Origin: JABGPL01 sp964387885
GTDB lineage: Bacteria; Electryoneota; AABM5-125-24; Hatepunaeales; Hatepunaeaceae
NCBI GenBank assembly: GCA_964387885.1
Contig: CAYLYZ010000013.1
Coordinates: 10,399 to 74,398 of the forward strand
DNA: 64,000 bases
Reading direction: 5' to 3'
Below are positions 9,457 through 20,500 of the stretch, in pieces. The first letter of the stretch is position 1; every line of letters starts with the position of its first letter. A program made the translations under genes and the position numbers. The notes under the pieces were generated by a model. It did not search any database and was not told where the DNA came from. It saw nothing but the letters and a program-made list of their open reading frames with translations.

Positions 9457-11783
9457 ATGAAAAAAGCAAATCTTTTAATCTCAATCATCTGCGTCGCTCT
9501 GACAGCGAATGCAGACCTTTTTGCGCAAGACCACGAGAACATCGAACAGGTTGGGAGAATCTTCAATCAATGGAATGAGGCATGGGATGTTTTAGTTGTT
9601 GGTAACTTGGCTTATGTTGCTACTGGAGTTTCAGGTTTTCAGATTGTAGACATTTCTGATCAAGAAGTACCAGAAGTTGTCGGCTATTGGGATTATAATT
9701 CGGGTAGAGCCTTAGGCGTATGCGTCTCCGGTGACTTTGCATACGTAGCGAACGGATCAAGTGGTTTGCATGTAGTTAACATTACCGATCCGGAAAATCC
9801 GGATGAAGTGGGGCACTATGAAACGCTTGGGTTGGCTTATAGCATTGGAGTTTCAGGTGGTTATGCATACGTAGTGGATGATGAAAGCGGTTTGCTGGTA
9901 GTTGACATAACCGATCCTGAAAATCCGGAAGAAGTGGGACAGTGTGATACACAGGGAAGGGCTACGGACGTCACGGTTTCCGACGACTATGCGTACGTGG
10001 CAGATGGGGGATTGTGTATCATCTCAATTGCTGATCCTGAACAACCGGAGGAAGTGGGATACTTTGATACAGAGGGAGGTGCCTGCGACATCACCGTTTC
10101 GGACGACTATGCATATGTAGCGTTCGGTGATGGCGGTCTGCGTGTTGTTGATATTGCCGATCCGGAGAATCCGGATGAAGTGGGATTCTATGATACAGAT
10201 GGGTGGGTAAGATGTGTTACTGTTTTCGGTGGCCATGCTTACATAGTGGACAGTGAACACGGTTTTCATGTAGTTGATATTAGAAATCCTGAAAATCCAG
10301 TGCAAGTAGGATACTACGATATTGAGGGAGGATTTGCTTACAGCGTATGCGTCTCCGGTGACTGTGCATATGTAGCGAACGGGTCAGGTGGTTTGCATGT
10401 AGTTAACATTACCGATCCTGAAAATCCGGAAGAAGTGGGGTATTATGATACGCTTGGATTGGCTTATAGCGTTGCCGTTTCCGGTGACTATGCCTACGTA
10501 GCGGACGATGAAAGTGGTTTACGTGTAGTTGACAAAACCGATCCGGAACATCCGGAAGAAGTGGGGTACTGTGATACGCGAGGATTGGCTCATAGCGTCA
10601 CTGTTTCCGACGACTATGTGTACGTGGCAGATGGAGGATTATGTATCATCTCAATTGCTGATCCTGAACAACCGGAGGAAGTGGGATACTTTGATACTGA
10701 TACTGAGGGAGGTGCCTACGACATCACCGTTTCGGACGACTATGCATATGTAGCGGTCGGTGATGGCGGTCTGCGTGTTGTTGATATTGCCAATCCGGAA
10801 AATCCGGATGAAGTGGGATTCTATGATACAGATGGGTGGGCAAGAGGTGTTACTGTTTTCGGTGACTATGCTTACGTAGCGGACTGGTCAGGTGGTTTGC
10901 GTATAATAGACATTAGTGAACCGGAAAATCCGGATGAAGTGGGATTCTACGATACAGATGGGTTGGCAAGAGGTGNNNNNNNNNNNNNNNNNNNNNNNNN
11001 NNNNNNNNNNNNNNNNNNNNNNNNNNNNNNNNNNNNNNNNNNNNNNNNNNNNNNNNNNNNNNNNNNNNNNNNNNNCCGGAAAATCCGGATGAAGTGGGAT
11101 TCTACGATACAGATGGGTTGGCAAGAGGTGTCACTGTTTTCGACGACTATGCTTACCTAGCGGAAGGATCAAGTGGTTTGAGAATAATAGATATTAGTGA
11201 TCCTGAAAATCCGGATGAAGCAGGAAACTACGACACACAAAGCTATACCTATGGTGTTACCGTTTCGGGAGACTTTGCTTACGTAACGGATGGAGACATT
11301 TTGTATATGAACGGTATGTTCATTGATGGTGGTTTGCATGTTGTGAACATTGCCGATCCTGAAAATCCAGAGGAAGTGGGATACTATGATACGCCGGGTC
11401 TTGCTCGTGGTGTTGCTGTGTTGGAAGATGGTTTGATATATGTGGCAGATTACACAAACATGGGTATTTATCGCTTCACTGATCCTGCTAATGTGGATGA
11501 TAATTTCATCCTTCATCCTTCTGCCTTCAACCTTTATCCTGCCTACCCCAATCCCTTCAACTCAACAACCAAAATAACCTACGGTCTGCCAATCGCTTCG
11601 AATGTAACACTGAATCTCTACGACCTGTCAGGTCGGTTGATTCAGACATTAGTTGAGAGGGAAAGACAGGCAGATGTTCAAACTACAATCCTGAATGCTG
11701 CTGAATTGCCGTCAGGATTGTATTTCGTTCGCTTAAGTGCATCCGGGCATGTGTTTACGAGGAAAGTGATGTTAGTCAGATAA
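9457..11783 (+). CDS. LVIVD-repeat propeller protein with T9SS sorting domain, interrupted by assembly gap
   Basis: One gene split by 100 N at 10976-11075. The part before the gap and the part after it are in different frames as written. The flanks share an exact 55-nt overlap, and merging them removes 155 nt and restores one frame of 724 codons (723 aa). The start is ATG 9457 after AAAGGAGAAAG. A signal peptide ends near LFAQD. The body is LVIVD-type repeats of about 42 residues (GDYAYVADGDGGLRVVDIADPENP); I count 14 after merging, as for two seven-bladed propellers. Repeats 2-6 and 7-11 form a higher-order duplication with a 624-nt offset. A linker with PANVDD leads to the sorting domain (from about nt 11541). 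Function is unknown beyond a surface propeller. Confidence 0.88.
10976..11075. other. Assembly gap 1 (100 N) flanked by an exact 55-nt overlap
   Basis: Exactly 100 N. The 55 nt before the gap (10921-10975) are identical to the 55 nt after it (11076-11130). This is the signature of two contig ends that overlap inside a tandem repeat, not of a measured gap length. Confidence 0.97.
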
Positions 11784-11796
11784 AGGGGGAAGAAAA

Positions 11797-14712
11797 ATGC
11801 GCGTGATAATTACCACATTTGCGTTGACATTATTGTTATTGACTTACAGTCAGATCAGCTATGGGATTGAGAACGATAGTGTGTATGTATATCCGGATCA
11901 CCCAGATAAAAAGGCAACTTATTCTAAAATGGAATCTCAACTTTCAGATTTTCTTGATGTATATTTCGAAGAGGGGCTTGTAGCAGCAGAAAAGTTCGCC
12001 GAGTGGAATTGTATCGATCTGAAGGATGAAATGGTACGTGTCGAACTCTGCATGAGACACGGACACTTGCCTGGAGAAATTTCGGATGCGACACTAAAAC
12101 AGTTCGGTGCTGTGGTTGAAGACAAATCTGAGCATTTCATAATTTTGTTTGTGCCTATTGAACAACTTGATAATTTTGCACAATCAATTGAAATAATCTC
12201 ACTCGTTCACAGACCCATGAAATTTGACCCACTGGTCACAAGTGAAGGATTTGAAATTGTCGGGGCGCCTCCATTTCATGATGTCGGTATCAGGGGAGAA
12301 GGTGTTAGAATAGCCATAATAGACACAGATTATAGATATATGAGAGACCTACAGGGAAGAGGTGAATTACCAGCAGATGTTACAACGATGGACTACACCG
12401 GTCGAGGAATCGAAGGCTCAACATGGCATGGAACTTCATGCGCCGAAATTCTATACGATTTTGCACCTGAAGCAGAATACTGGTTTGTAAAAGCGAGTTC
12501 GGGATCTGCAGCTGAAATGGAAAATGCCTTGAGGTATGTCATCCGTCAGGAAGTTGATATACTAAGCATGTCAATGGGGCAGTGGTGGTCATATGGCAGT
12601 TACTTCGATGGAAATGATCCCCTCTCCCGGCTTGTGGATCAGGTTTTTGAAAATGGAATCCTACCGGTAATTGCTGCTGGTAATCATGCCAGAAAACACT
12701 ATCGTGCCGATTTCAACGATCCTGATGAAGCAAACTTCCATACCTTTGGTGAAAATGACGATAACTGGCCTGGAACAATTAATCAATTCTATTCATATTT
12801 TGATGATGAAGGACCTGTCTGGTTTGAGGAATGGGACTTCCTTGGGGCGTATCTGGTTTGGGATGATTGGCCTGAAACCGATCAGGATTATGCTATTCGC
12901 ATATGGCGATTTGATGCTGACAACCAAGTGTGGATTCACGCTGGCTGGGTAAATGGTGATCAGAATGGTGCTCAACCACCGGGAGAAATTTTTGAGGGTC
13001 GGGTTCGCATCCCCGGTAACTACGGTGTGTCAGTCGTTAGAATAAATGCTGACCGTGATATGAATTTTACACTTTGGGCAAAATATATCCCTGAGAATGA
13101 TTTCAGATTTTTTACACCTGAAGGCAGCATATTGACCCCTGCACGTGCCAGAAATGCCTTCTCCGTGGGTGCTGTCCACCAGGAGAGATGGAATGATGAA
13201 GATGTGGATATTGAAGACTGGAGTTCGCGTGGTCCCGTGTATGATGGTCCTATGAAACCTGAGATTTGTGGTCCAACCTGGGTTTCTACGCTAGTCATGC
13301 GAGAACACAATAATGGTGATCTATTTGGGGGCACATCTGCCGTGGCACCGCATGTCGCTGGAGCTGCTGCATTAGTCCTTTCTGAAAATCCCGATATGAC
13401 CACGGCTGAGCTTCGTGACTATCTTCAAACTCATGCCATTGATGAAGGACCTGAAGGGCTGGATAACAGTTTCGGTTTTGGCAAATTGAACATCGAATTG
13501 GGACAACCTGAACCCCGCGAACTCCCCGTTCCTCTTCACGCAAATTGGAACATGATATCGATAAATGTTACACCTGATGAAGAGATGTGGGAACACCAGG
13601 AAGGTCCGGATGTGATCCTGATGACTGAACAACTTCGCATCGATGAAGAAAATCATCATCTGCTACTCCTTAAAGACGAGGATGGCAGATTTTACCTGCC
13701 AGCTTTTGGTTTCAACAACATCCCCTACTGGAATCTGACAGAGGGATATCTGATCAAAGTCGATGAGGACATCGAGGCGTGCTGGGGAGGCGAGCCGATC
13801 CCGGCAGATGCCGATATCCCGCTCGAAAGGGATTGGAACCTTATTGCCTACTACCCAACCTATGAGTTAGACGCGAGTGCCCCGGATTATTATGTCCTGT
13901 CACCGATTATTGATAATGTCCTGATCGCAAAAGACGGTGACGGCAATTTTATGCTCCCGGCTTTCGAATTCTCTAATATGCCACCGTGGAGGGAGGCACA
14001 GGGGTATCAGGTTAGGGTGGATGAGGCTGTGGTTTTGAATTATCCTCCGGAGCGGGAAGAACTTGCGTTTACCCCCCCCTACCCCCCCCTGGAAACCAGG
14101 GTGGGAGAACAAGGAGTCGTTCCGACTGGTGAAAACATGAGTCTGCTTATTAGCTCGATAAGTGGATTCAGTCGAAACCTCAGTGACCAAATAGGCGCAT
14201 TCAGTTCCGATGGAAGATTAGTCGGCATCGGTATAATTGACTCCAATGGCAGATGCGGTTTAGCAGTCTGGGGAGATGATCCATTAACTGATGAGATTGA
14301 TGGTTTGCTCGAAGGTGAAGTATTCGAGCTGCGTTTGATGGATTCCGGTCAAAACTTGTCGATTGAGTCTATACAAGGCGGACAAGGTTTAGTCTACAAA
14401 ACAGATGAATTTAGGGTGTTGGATGTTGCTGTTGAGTCGACCGTTCCGACTGAATTCTACCTGTCACAGGCATATCCCAATCCCTTCAACTCAACAACCC
14501 GGATATCTTACGGTTTACCAGTCGAATCAAACGTCTCATTACAACTCTACGACCTGTCAGGTCGGCTGATTCAGACTTTAGTTGCGGGAGAAAGACAAGC
14601 AGGTATAAAGACCACAATCCTGAATGCTGCTGATCTGCCTTCAGGTTTGTATTTCACTCGTTTAAGTGCATCCGGGCATGTGTTTACGAGGAAAGTAATG
14701 TTGGTCAGGTAA
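11797..14712 (+). CDS. Secreted subtilisin-like (S8) serine protease with T9SS sorting domain
   Basis: 971 aa. A signal peptide and a prodomain-like region (about 25-160) precede the S8 catalytic domain. The triad is visible: D176 in AIIDTD, H211 in WHGTSCAEI and S514 in FGGTSAVAPHVAGAAAL; N296 in AAGNHA is the likely oxyanion-hole Asn. The catalytic domain carries an extra beta-rich insert (about 300-445) between N296 and S514, reminiscent of a pre-peptidase C-terminal-like domain. From about 577 the shared modules follow: duplicated W-N-M-I-S module, palindrome-encoded linker, GAFSSDGRLVG module (about 780) and sorting domain (about 892). All key residues are present, so it is predicted active outside the cell. 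It sits 13 nt after the LVIVD gene, in the same run of genes. Confidence 0.94.
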   Translation: MRVIITTFALTLLLLTYSQISYGIENDSVYVYPDHPDKKATYSKMESQLSDFLDVYFEEGLVAAEKFAEWNCIDLKDEMVRVELCMRHGHLPGEISDATLKQFGAVVEDKSEHFIILFVPIEQLDNFAQSIEIISLVHRPMKFDPLVTSEGFEIVGAPPFHDVGIRGEGVRIAIIDTDYRYMRDLQGRGELPADVTTMDYTGRGIEGSTWHGTSCAEILYDFAPEAEYWFVKASSGSAAEMENALRYVIRQEVDILSMSMGQWWSYGSYFDGNDPLSRLVDQVFENGILPVIAAGNHARKHYRADFNDPDEANFHTFGENDDNWPGTINQFYSYFDDEGPVWFEEWDFLGAYLVWDDWPETDQDYAIRIWRFDADNQVWIHAGWVNGDQNGAQPPGEIFEGRVRIPGNYGVSVVRINADRDMNFTLWAKYIPENDFRFFTPEGSILTPARARNAFSVGAVHQERWNDEDVDIEDWSSRGPVYDGPMKPEICGPTWVSTLVMREHNNGDLFGGTSAVAPHVAGAAALVLSENPDMTTAELRDYLQTHAIDEGPEGLDNSFGFGKLNIELGQPEPRELPVPLHANWNMISINVTPDEEMWEHQEGPDVILMTEQLRIDEENHHLLLLKDEDGRFYLPAFGFNNIPYWNLTEGYLIKVDEDIEACWGGEPIPADADIPLERDWNLIAYYPTYELDASAPDYYVLSPIIDNVLIAKDGDGNFMLPAFEFSNMPPWREAQGYQVRVDEAVVLNYPPEREELAFTPPYPPLETRVGEQGVVPTGENMSLLISSISGFSRNLSDQIGAFSSDGRLVGIGIIDSNGRCGLAVWGDDPLTDEIDGLLEGEVFELRLMDSGQNLSIESIQGGQGLVYKTDEFRVLDVAVESTVPTEFYLSQAYPNPFNSTTRISYGLPVESNVSLQLYDLSGRLIQTLVAGERQAGIKTTILNAADLPSGLYFTRLSASGHVFTRKVMLVR
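14066..14110. repeat. In-frame palindromic insert in inter-module linker (copy 2)
   Basis: C-tract/G-rich inverted repeat, core 14082-14107 (CCCCCCCTGG, AAA, CCAGGGTGGGA), at the same linker as copy 1 and translated TPPYPPLETRVGEQG. Confidence 0.78.
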
Positions 14713-14724
14713 AAGGAGTACATA

Positions 14725-17376
14725 ATGACTTTAAAACTTAAATTTCAAAAGCTATGCCCATTGTTGCTCGTCTTTGTGACGGCGCAGGTCTGCTTTGCGC
14801 AGATCGAGTTCACCGAGCATAATATAGCCGATGATTTCGACGGCGCAACTTCTGTTTATGCAATAGATATTGATCGTGACGGTGATATGGACGTGCTTGG
14901 AGCTGCAGTCGTTGGTTACATTACCTGGTGGGAAAATGACGGTGATCAGGAATTCGCAGAGCATAGAATAGATAGTAATTTTGAACCTGCTCGGTGTGTT
15001 CGTGCCGGAGATTTTGACGGTGATGGCGATATAGACGTGCTCGGAGCTGGGCGCAATCATTTGACCTGGTGGGAAAACGACGGAGGGTGGGAATTCACCG
15101 AGCATAATATAGCAGATAATTTCTTCGGCGCTGCTTCTGTTTGTGCAATAGATATTGACAGTGACGGCGATATGGACGTGCTTGGAGCTGCTTCCTCCGC
15201 TGGTGACATTACTTGGTGGGAAAACGACGGGGAGCTGGAATTCACACGACACAATATTGCACGTGAGTTCCACGGTGCCTGGTCTGTTCATGCTGCAAAT
15301 ATCGACGGTGATGGCGATATGGACGTGCTCGGAGCTGCTCGTGGTTTCGGAATTACCTGGTGGGAAAACGACGGGGAGCAGGAATTCAACGGACACACAA
15401 TTACGGATAATTTCAACGATGCTTTTTCTGTTTATGCCACAGATATTGATAACGACGGTGATATGGACATAATCGGAGCTGCCGCAAGCGACAATAACAT
15501 CACCTGGTGGGAAAACGACGGGGAACAAGAATTCAGTGAGCATACTATCGCAAACGAGTTCAACGGAGCCGTGTCAGTTTATGCTGCAGATATTAATTTT
15601 GATGGTGATTTAGACGTGCTTGGAGCTGCTCGAAACGCCGGTGAAATCACCTGGTGGGAAAATGACGGGGAGCAGGACTTCAACGGACACACAATTGCAG
15701 ATAATTTCAACGGTGCTCATTCTGTTTATGCAACAGATATTGACAGTGACGGCGATATGGACGTGCTTGGAGCAGCTGTAAGTGCCAATAATATTACCTG
15801 GTGGGAAAATGATCTTGATCCAACGGGATTACTGTGCGGATTCGTTATTGACGCAGAAAATGACAACCCGCTTGAAGTTGTGACGGTTACTACCTCGGAT
15901 AATTACTGCGCTCAATCCGACAGCGCAGGATTCTGGCGCTTGGAAAGATTCCGATCGAATGCTTTTGACATCATGTTCTCTAAAGAGGGATATAACGATT
16001 CAATCTTTATAGACCAACAAATAGAAATTGACGACACGCTTGAATTTAATATCGGCCTGCTGCACCCTGAATGCGAACTTTCAGAAGATATGTTTTTTGA
16101 AACCTGGCGCGGAGCCGTTTTGTCTGGTGATATTTCAATGTCCAATCCCGGCAATGGCCCTCTTGAGTATACTGCTCGAGCCAGCCTTGAAGGTGAATCC
16201 GGGATGTTGCCTTTTCAGCGGCGACGAGTATACAACGTTGGCGAGACATTGGGAGAAAGCCGCGTTCAATGCGTTGTGTATGTAAATGACAGATATTATG
16301 TAGCTGCCGGTGGCGAAGGTTATCCATCGATTTATTTCCTTAACCGCGAAGGTGAAGTCCAGGGAAGGTTTGCTCAACCCATAGAAGATATTCGCGGGAT
16401 GCGTGACCTGACGTGGGATGGTGAGCTGCTCTGGGGAACGATTAATGATTCTGTTTATGGTTTTAATACTGAAGGAGATGTCGTTTTTCGCTGGCAGAGT
16501 CCGATTAATCCAACGACAGTTATAACATGGGACTCTACTAATGAATTAATCTGGCTTGGATCAACACTTCGGGGTTTAATCGGATTTGACAGGCAGGGCA
16601 ATCATATTGACGGTTGTCAGATTGAATGTAATGAACTTCGCATATATGGTCTGGCATACTTTCCGGAAGATGAAGCTCCCCTGTATATATTTACCAGATC
16701 TGCTGAAGATAATCAGGAAATTTACAAGGTCAACCCGGATGATGGAAATATCCAATATGTCACCGAGATAACACCTGAAGAAGGTGGAACACCTCAAGGC
16801 TGCTTTATAACTCAAGAATACGATCCATTCGGTGGTTGGATATTCATGAATATAGCTGATAACGCTGCTGATGATAGAATCGATGTCTGGCAGCTCAAAG
16901 CAAATACCGACTGGATCGGTTTCGAAAGAACTGAAGGCGTTGTGGATGCTAATCAAAGCGTTGAGTTCCATATAGAATTGAATATTGCAGGACTTGATTC
17001 GATGATATATCCCGGCATCCTGGTTTTCGACCACAACGCAATCCCCTTCAGCGATACGATCAGGATCACGCTCGAACTGCCGGTAATTGAGGAACGCGAA
17101 TCCACTGTCGCGAAAGAATTCACCATTTCCAGCATTCATCCCAATCCCTTCAACTCCACAACAACCATAACCTACGGTCTGCCGGTTGCTTCAAATGTCT
17201 CGCTGAAACTCTTTGACCTGACTGGTCGATTAATTCAGACATTAGTTGAGGGTGAAGAACAAGCTGGTGTGAAAACCACAATCGTGAACGCTGCCGAACT
17301 GCCGTCGGGATTGTATTTCGCTCGTTTGAGTGCATCAGGGAAGGTGTTTACGAGGAAAGTAATGTTGGTCAGATAA
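14725..17376 (+). CDS. FG-GAP/VCBS-like repeat protein (7 repeats) with propeller module and T9SS sorting domain
   Basis: 883 aa. The start ATG 14725 follows AAAGGAG; the signal peptide ends near VCFAQ. Exactly seven FG-GAP-type repeats (DIDSDGDMDVLGA ... ITWWENDGEQEF) occupy about residues 25-362, ending with WWENDLDP, the same breakpoint sequence as in the 14-repeat protein at 3307. A carboxypeptidase regulatory-like domain (about 368-450, GFVIDAENDNPLEVVTV) and the propeller-like module (about 493-790, PFQRRRVYNVGE ... WDGELLWG) follow. The sorting domain begins near 804. It lacks the W-N-M-I-S and GAF-SDG modules found in the enzymes of this locus. It closes the first tight gene run; the next gene is 185 nt away. 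Confidence 0.92.
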   Translation: MTLKLKFQKLCPLLLVFVTAQVCFAQIEFTEHNIADDFDGATSVYAIDIDRDGDMDVLGAAVVGYITWWENDGDQEFAEHRIDSNFEPARCVRAGDFDGDGDIDVLGAGRNHLTWWENDGGWEFTEHNIADNFFGAASVCAIDIDSDGDMDVLGAASSAGDITWWENDGELEFTRHNIAREFHGAWSVHAANIDGDGDMDVLGAARGFGITWWENDGEQEFNGHTITDNFNDAFSVYATDIDNDGDMDIIGAAASDNNITWWENDGEQEFSEHTIANEFNGAVSVYAADINFDGDLDVLGAARNAGEITWWENDGEQDFNGHTIADNFNGAHSVYATDIDSDGDMDVLGAAVSANNITWWENDLDPTGLLCGFVIDAENDNPLEVVTVTTSDNYCAQSDSAGFWRLERFRSNAFDIMFSKEGYNDSIFIDQQIEIDDTLEFNIGLLHPECELSEDMFFETWRGAVLSGDISMSNPGNGPLEYTARASLEGESGMLPFQRRRVYNVGETLGESRVQCVVYVNDRYYVAAGGEGYPSIYFLNREGEVQGRFAQPIEDIRGMRDLTWDGELLWGTINDSVYGFNTEGDVVFRWQSPINPTTVITWDSTNELIWLGSTLRGLIGFDRQGNHIDGCQIECNELRIYGLAYFPEDEAPLYIFTRSAEDNQEIYKVNPDDGNIQYVTEITPEEGGTPQGCFITQEYDPFGGWIFMNIADNAADDRIDVWQLKANTDWIGFERTEGVVDANQSVEFHIELNIAGLDSMIYPGILVFDHNAIPFSDTIRITLELPVIEERESTVAKEFTISSIHPNPFNSTTTITYGLPVASNVSLKLFDLTGRLIQTLVEGEEQAGVKTTIVNAAELPSGLYFARLSASGKVFTRKVMLVR

Positions 17377-17455
17377 AGGAGAAAGAATAAAGCGAGAATC
17401 CGTTCTTTGAATTTGATAATCTGCGTCGAATAAACCACGAACGCAAAATCTTTAT
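17374..17455 (+). pseudogene. Decayed start of a lost LVIVD-type gene
   Basis: Directly after the stop codon, TAAAGGAGAAAGAA is followed not by ATG but by sequence that aligns with the ribosome site and signal-peptide start of the gene at 9457: shared blocks include AAAGGAGAAAGAA, ATAATCTGCGTCG versus ATCATCTGCGTCG, and ACGAACGCAAAATC versus GCGAATGCAGACC. The start codon is lost and the frame runs into stops. I read it as the remnant left after deletion of a cassette-like gene. The alignment is by eye. Confidence 0.5.
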
Positions 17456-17561
17456 ATTCAAGTCCGGGAGAAAGTTACCTTTTAGAATCTTTAACAATTA
17501 AGCATAGCAATTTCATTTCATTTTCAGTGCAACAGTGCGCTAATTAAATCAGGAGCTTTTA
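17456..17561. other. Intergenic leader of the 2101-aa gene
   Basis: AT-rich spacer with no gene. The only clear signal is the ribosome binding site TCAGGAG before ATG 17562. I found no convincing -35/-10 pair here. Confidence 0.5.
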
Positions 17562-20500
17562 ATGAAAACATCTAACAAGCATTTCATCCTGGCGATATCC
17601 ATCGTCCCTGCCATCTTCTTTGCTTTATCGATGACGACAGACGTCTCTGCCAAAAACGGTGTTGAGACGGCTAACCCAACGAATTTAATAACCGATAACA
17701 CTACGGTACAAGTTAATAACGGATCTGGTGTAGAACCTGATCGTGCTGCCTTCCCCAGTCGTGATGATTTGGGTGATATACTCGAGGGAATTAATGTTGA
17801 TGAAGGAACCTGGGCAGGAATGACCTGGGATGGTGAACTCATGTGGTGCGTTGATTATGAGGGTTTTCGTATGTTCGGTGTGAATCCCCAAGGGCAGGTT
17901 GTTGAACGCGTCGATCTTCCCTGCGAAGAGTTGGGTGTTGAGGGTTTCTGGTCATTGTGCTGGGATGGAGAGGTCTTCTGGGCAGGTTGCGAAGAAATTG
18001 TTGAAATGTTCCGTTTCGATCGTGCTGGAAACTTCCTCGGATGTGTCGAGGTTCCGGGTGAGGGAGAGGGGGGTGTAAGTAGCATTACCTTCGATGGTGA
18101 AAATCTTTGGTATTGGATTCCTGAGAGTGGAGCTTTGTTGAGGCAGGTAACACCCGATGGTGAGCTCCTTCGAGAAGTAGATTGCAGTCAGATCGGATTA
18201 CATGAAGAGGGTTCTGATTATTGGGCACTGGAGTGGGTTCCTGAACATGTTAATTCCAATATGTGGGCATTGGTGGGTGAAGAGGGATTCCTCTGTCAAC
18301 TCAACCTCAGGGAGGATGAGGCTGAGGTCGTGGATGAAATAGAGATTGAACAAGAAGAAGTATACGGATTATGTCACGATGGCACAAACCTGTGGTTTCC
18401 GACTTGTGGTGAATGGTGGTTTGTGATGGATGACGGAATTGAGGAGGCTGAAGCACCTGGAATCGTGATCGAACCGAATGCTGTCGAGGACAATCTGAAC
18501 ACGGGTGACATTGCTGAACACGTGATCAACGTATCCAATTTTGGCGAGGGCATGCTGCGTTTTGAAATTGATCATGAGATCCTCAATGAACCGGGAAGGG
18601 ATCGCAGGCAAGGTCCTGAGCGTGATGATCCGGGGGATATTTTAGCCCAGTATCAAACGCCTGTTACCCGAACGAGCGGTCTTGCATGGGATGAAGACAA
18701 TGGCTGGATGTGGGGACTTAATCACCGCGATCCGGACATTACGTATGCGGTCGATCCCGCTAACGGTGATATTGTTGCCAATTTCGAGAGCGAACATGAA
18801 GTGGGTGGTATGTTCTATTTAGATGGTGTACTCTTTCAGGGTGGATACAATGATGCTCCCGAGACGATCTTTCGGTATGATACCGAAGGAAATGCACTGG
18901 AAGAATGGGAATCACCTGCTTTTCTCCGTGATTGTTTCATTGCCTCAGACGGTGAACATCTCATGGTCGCAAGTGGATGGAACAGTGAGGTTTATGTATT
19001 CGGTTTAGATGATCTGGAAGAAGTCGCGACCATTGATTTCAGCGAGGAGATTGAAGAAGAAAGAACATCTGTTGAATGGGTTTCAGCTCATCCTGAGGGT
19101 CAACTCTGGTTATCGGGCGAGTCACGTCTGTACCAGTGCTTTGTAGATGAAGAATGGAATTGCGAACTGGTGCAGGATTTCGCGACACGTCGCGGGGATG
19201 AGGCCGGTCTCGGTCATGATGGTGATAACCTGTGGCGAAGCGGACCATTTGGTGATCAATCGATATATGTAATTGATGACGGTGTGGAAGAAGTATTCTG
19301 GCTTTCCTACGAACCGGATGAGGGTGAACTTGAGCCCGATGAAGATTGGGACGTGGTTATTACCCTGAACGCAACTGATTGCATCGAGGGTGAATACGAA
19401 GCTGATCTTCACTTCTATTCGAACGATCAGGTGAACAACGATGTTGTGGTCGCGGTATTAATGAATGTTACGGGAGTGCCGTTAATTGACGTTGAATGGT
19501 CGGATGAAATCGGTTATCCGGATGAAATCAACTGGAATGATGCTTTTGAAGACCTGTTTACAGGAGGACCATATCCAGTTCCTGTTACAGTTCGAAATGC
19601 AGGCTCAGCGGAGTTGGTTGTTGAAGAGATAACCTGTGAAAACAGGACATTCAGTGCAGATCCCGCGGAATTTGTTTTAGCTCCGGATGAAAGGTTAGAG
19701 GTAGATTTTATTCTTGATGCAGAAGAGGATGGCGTTCACGAAGCCGAGATGGTTATCGTCTGGAATTCACCCGATGGTGAAGATGTCATTATTCCATTAT
19801 CCGGCGAGACTGCTCAACCTCCTGAAATAGTAGTTATGGGTGAAATTGAGGGTGACCTGAACTCTGGTGAAATGGAAGAGTTTGCAATCAATGTTGCCAA
19901 CGAAGGAGAGGCTGAACTGCGGTTTACGGTAGAGCACGAAATAATCTCTGAACCCGAACGCGATAAGGATCAACGAGCGGTTCGACATATTGAGGCAATC
20001 GGTCCTTGTCGCGATGAGTTAGGCGACATAATTGACGCCATTGAAATTGGAGAGGGATATTGGATTGGGCTTGCATGGGACGGAGATTTGATGTGGGGCG
20101 TGGATTGCGAAAACGGAATAATGATCAGCGTTAATCCCGACGGTGAGATAATCGATGAGGTTGACCTTCCCGCAGATGAACTTGGTATCGAGGGTGAGGG
20201 ATTTACGGGCTTGTGTTGGGATGGTGAAGCTTTCTGGATGGGGTGTTTTGAATTCTCAGAGCTATTCCGCGTCGATACTGAAGGTAACCTGATTGACCGA
20301 ATAGAACTGCCGGAGGACGAGGGTGAACAAGGAGCTTTCGGTGTAGCTTGGGATGGGGAGTTCTTGTGGTATATAATCTGTGAAGGTGATGGTATCTTAA
20401 GGCAGATCACGGTTGAGGGTGAACTCGTTCGTGAGGTGGATTGCGGTGAAATTGAATGCGCTGAAGAGCTTATCAACATTGAATGGGTTCCGCAGCATAC

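Noticed and set aside
9709..10960. CRISPR array-like periodicity
   Set aside because: The 126-nt period is coding and translates to LVIVD repeats; there are no short identical repeats with unique spacers.
10976..11160. True frameshift or split gene at the first N run
   Set aside because: The frame change is produced by the arbitrary 100-N length; merging the 55-nt overlap restores one frame.
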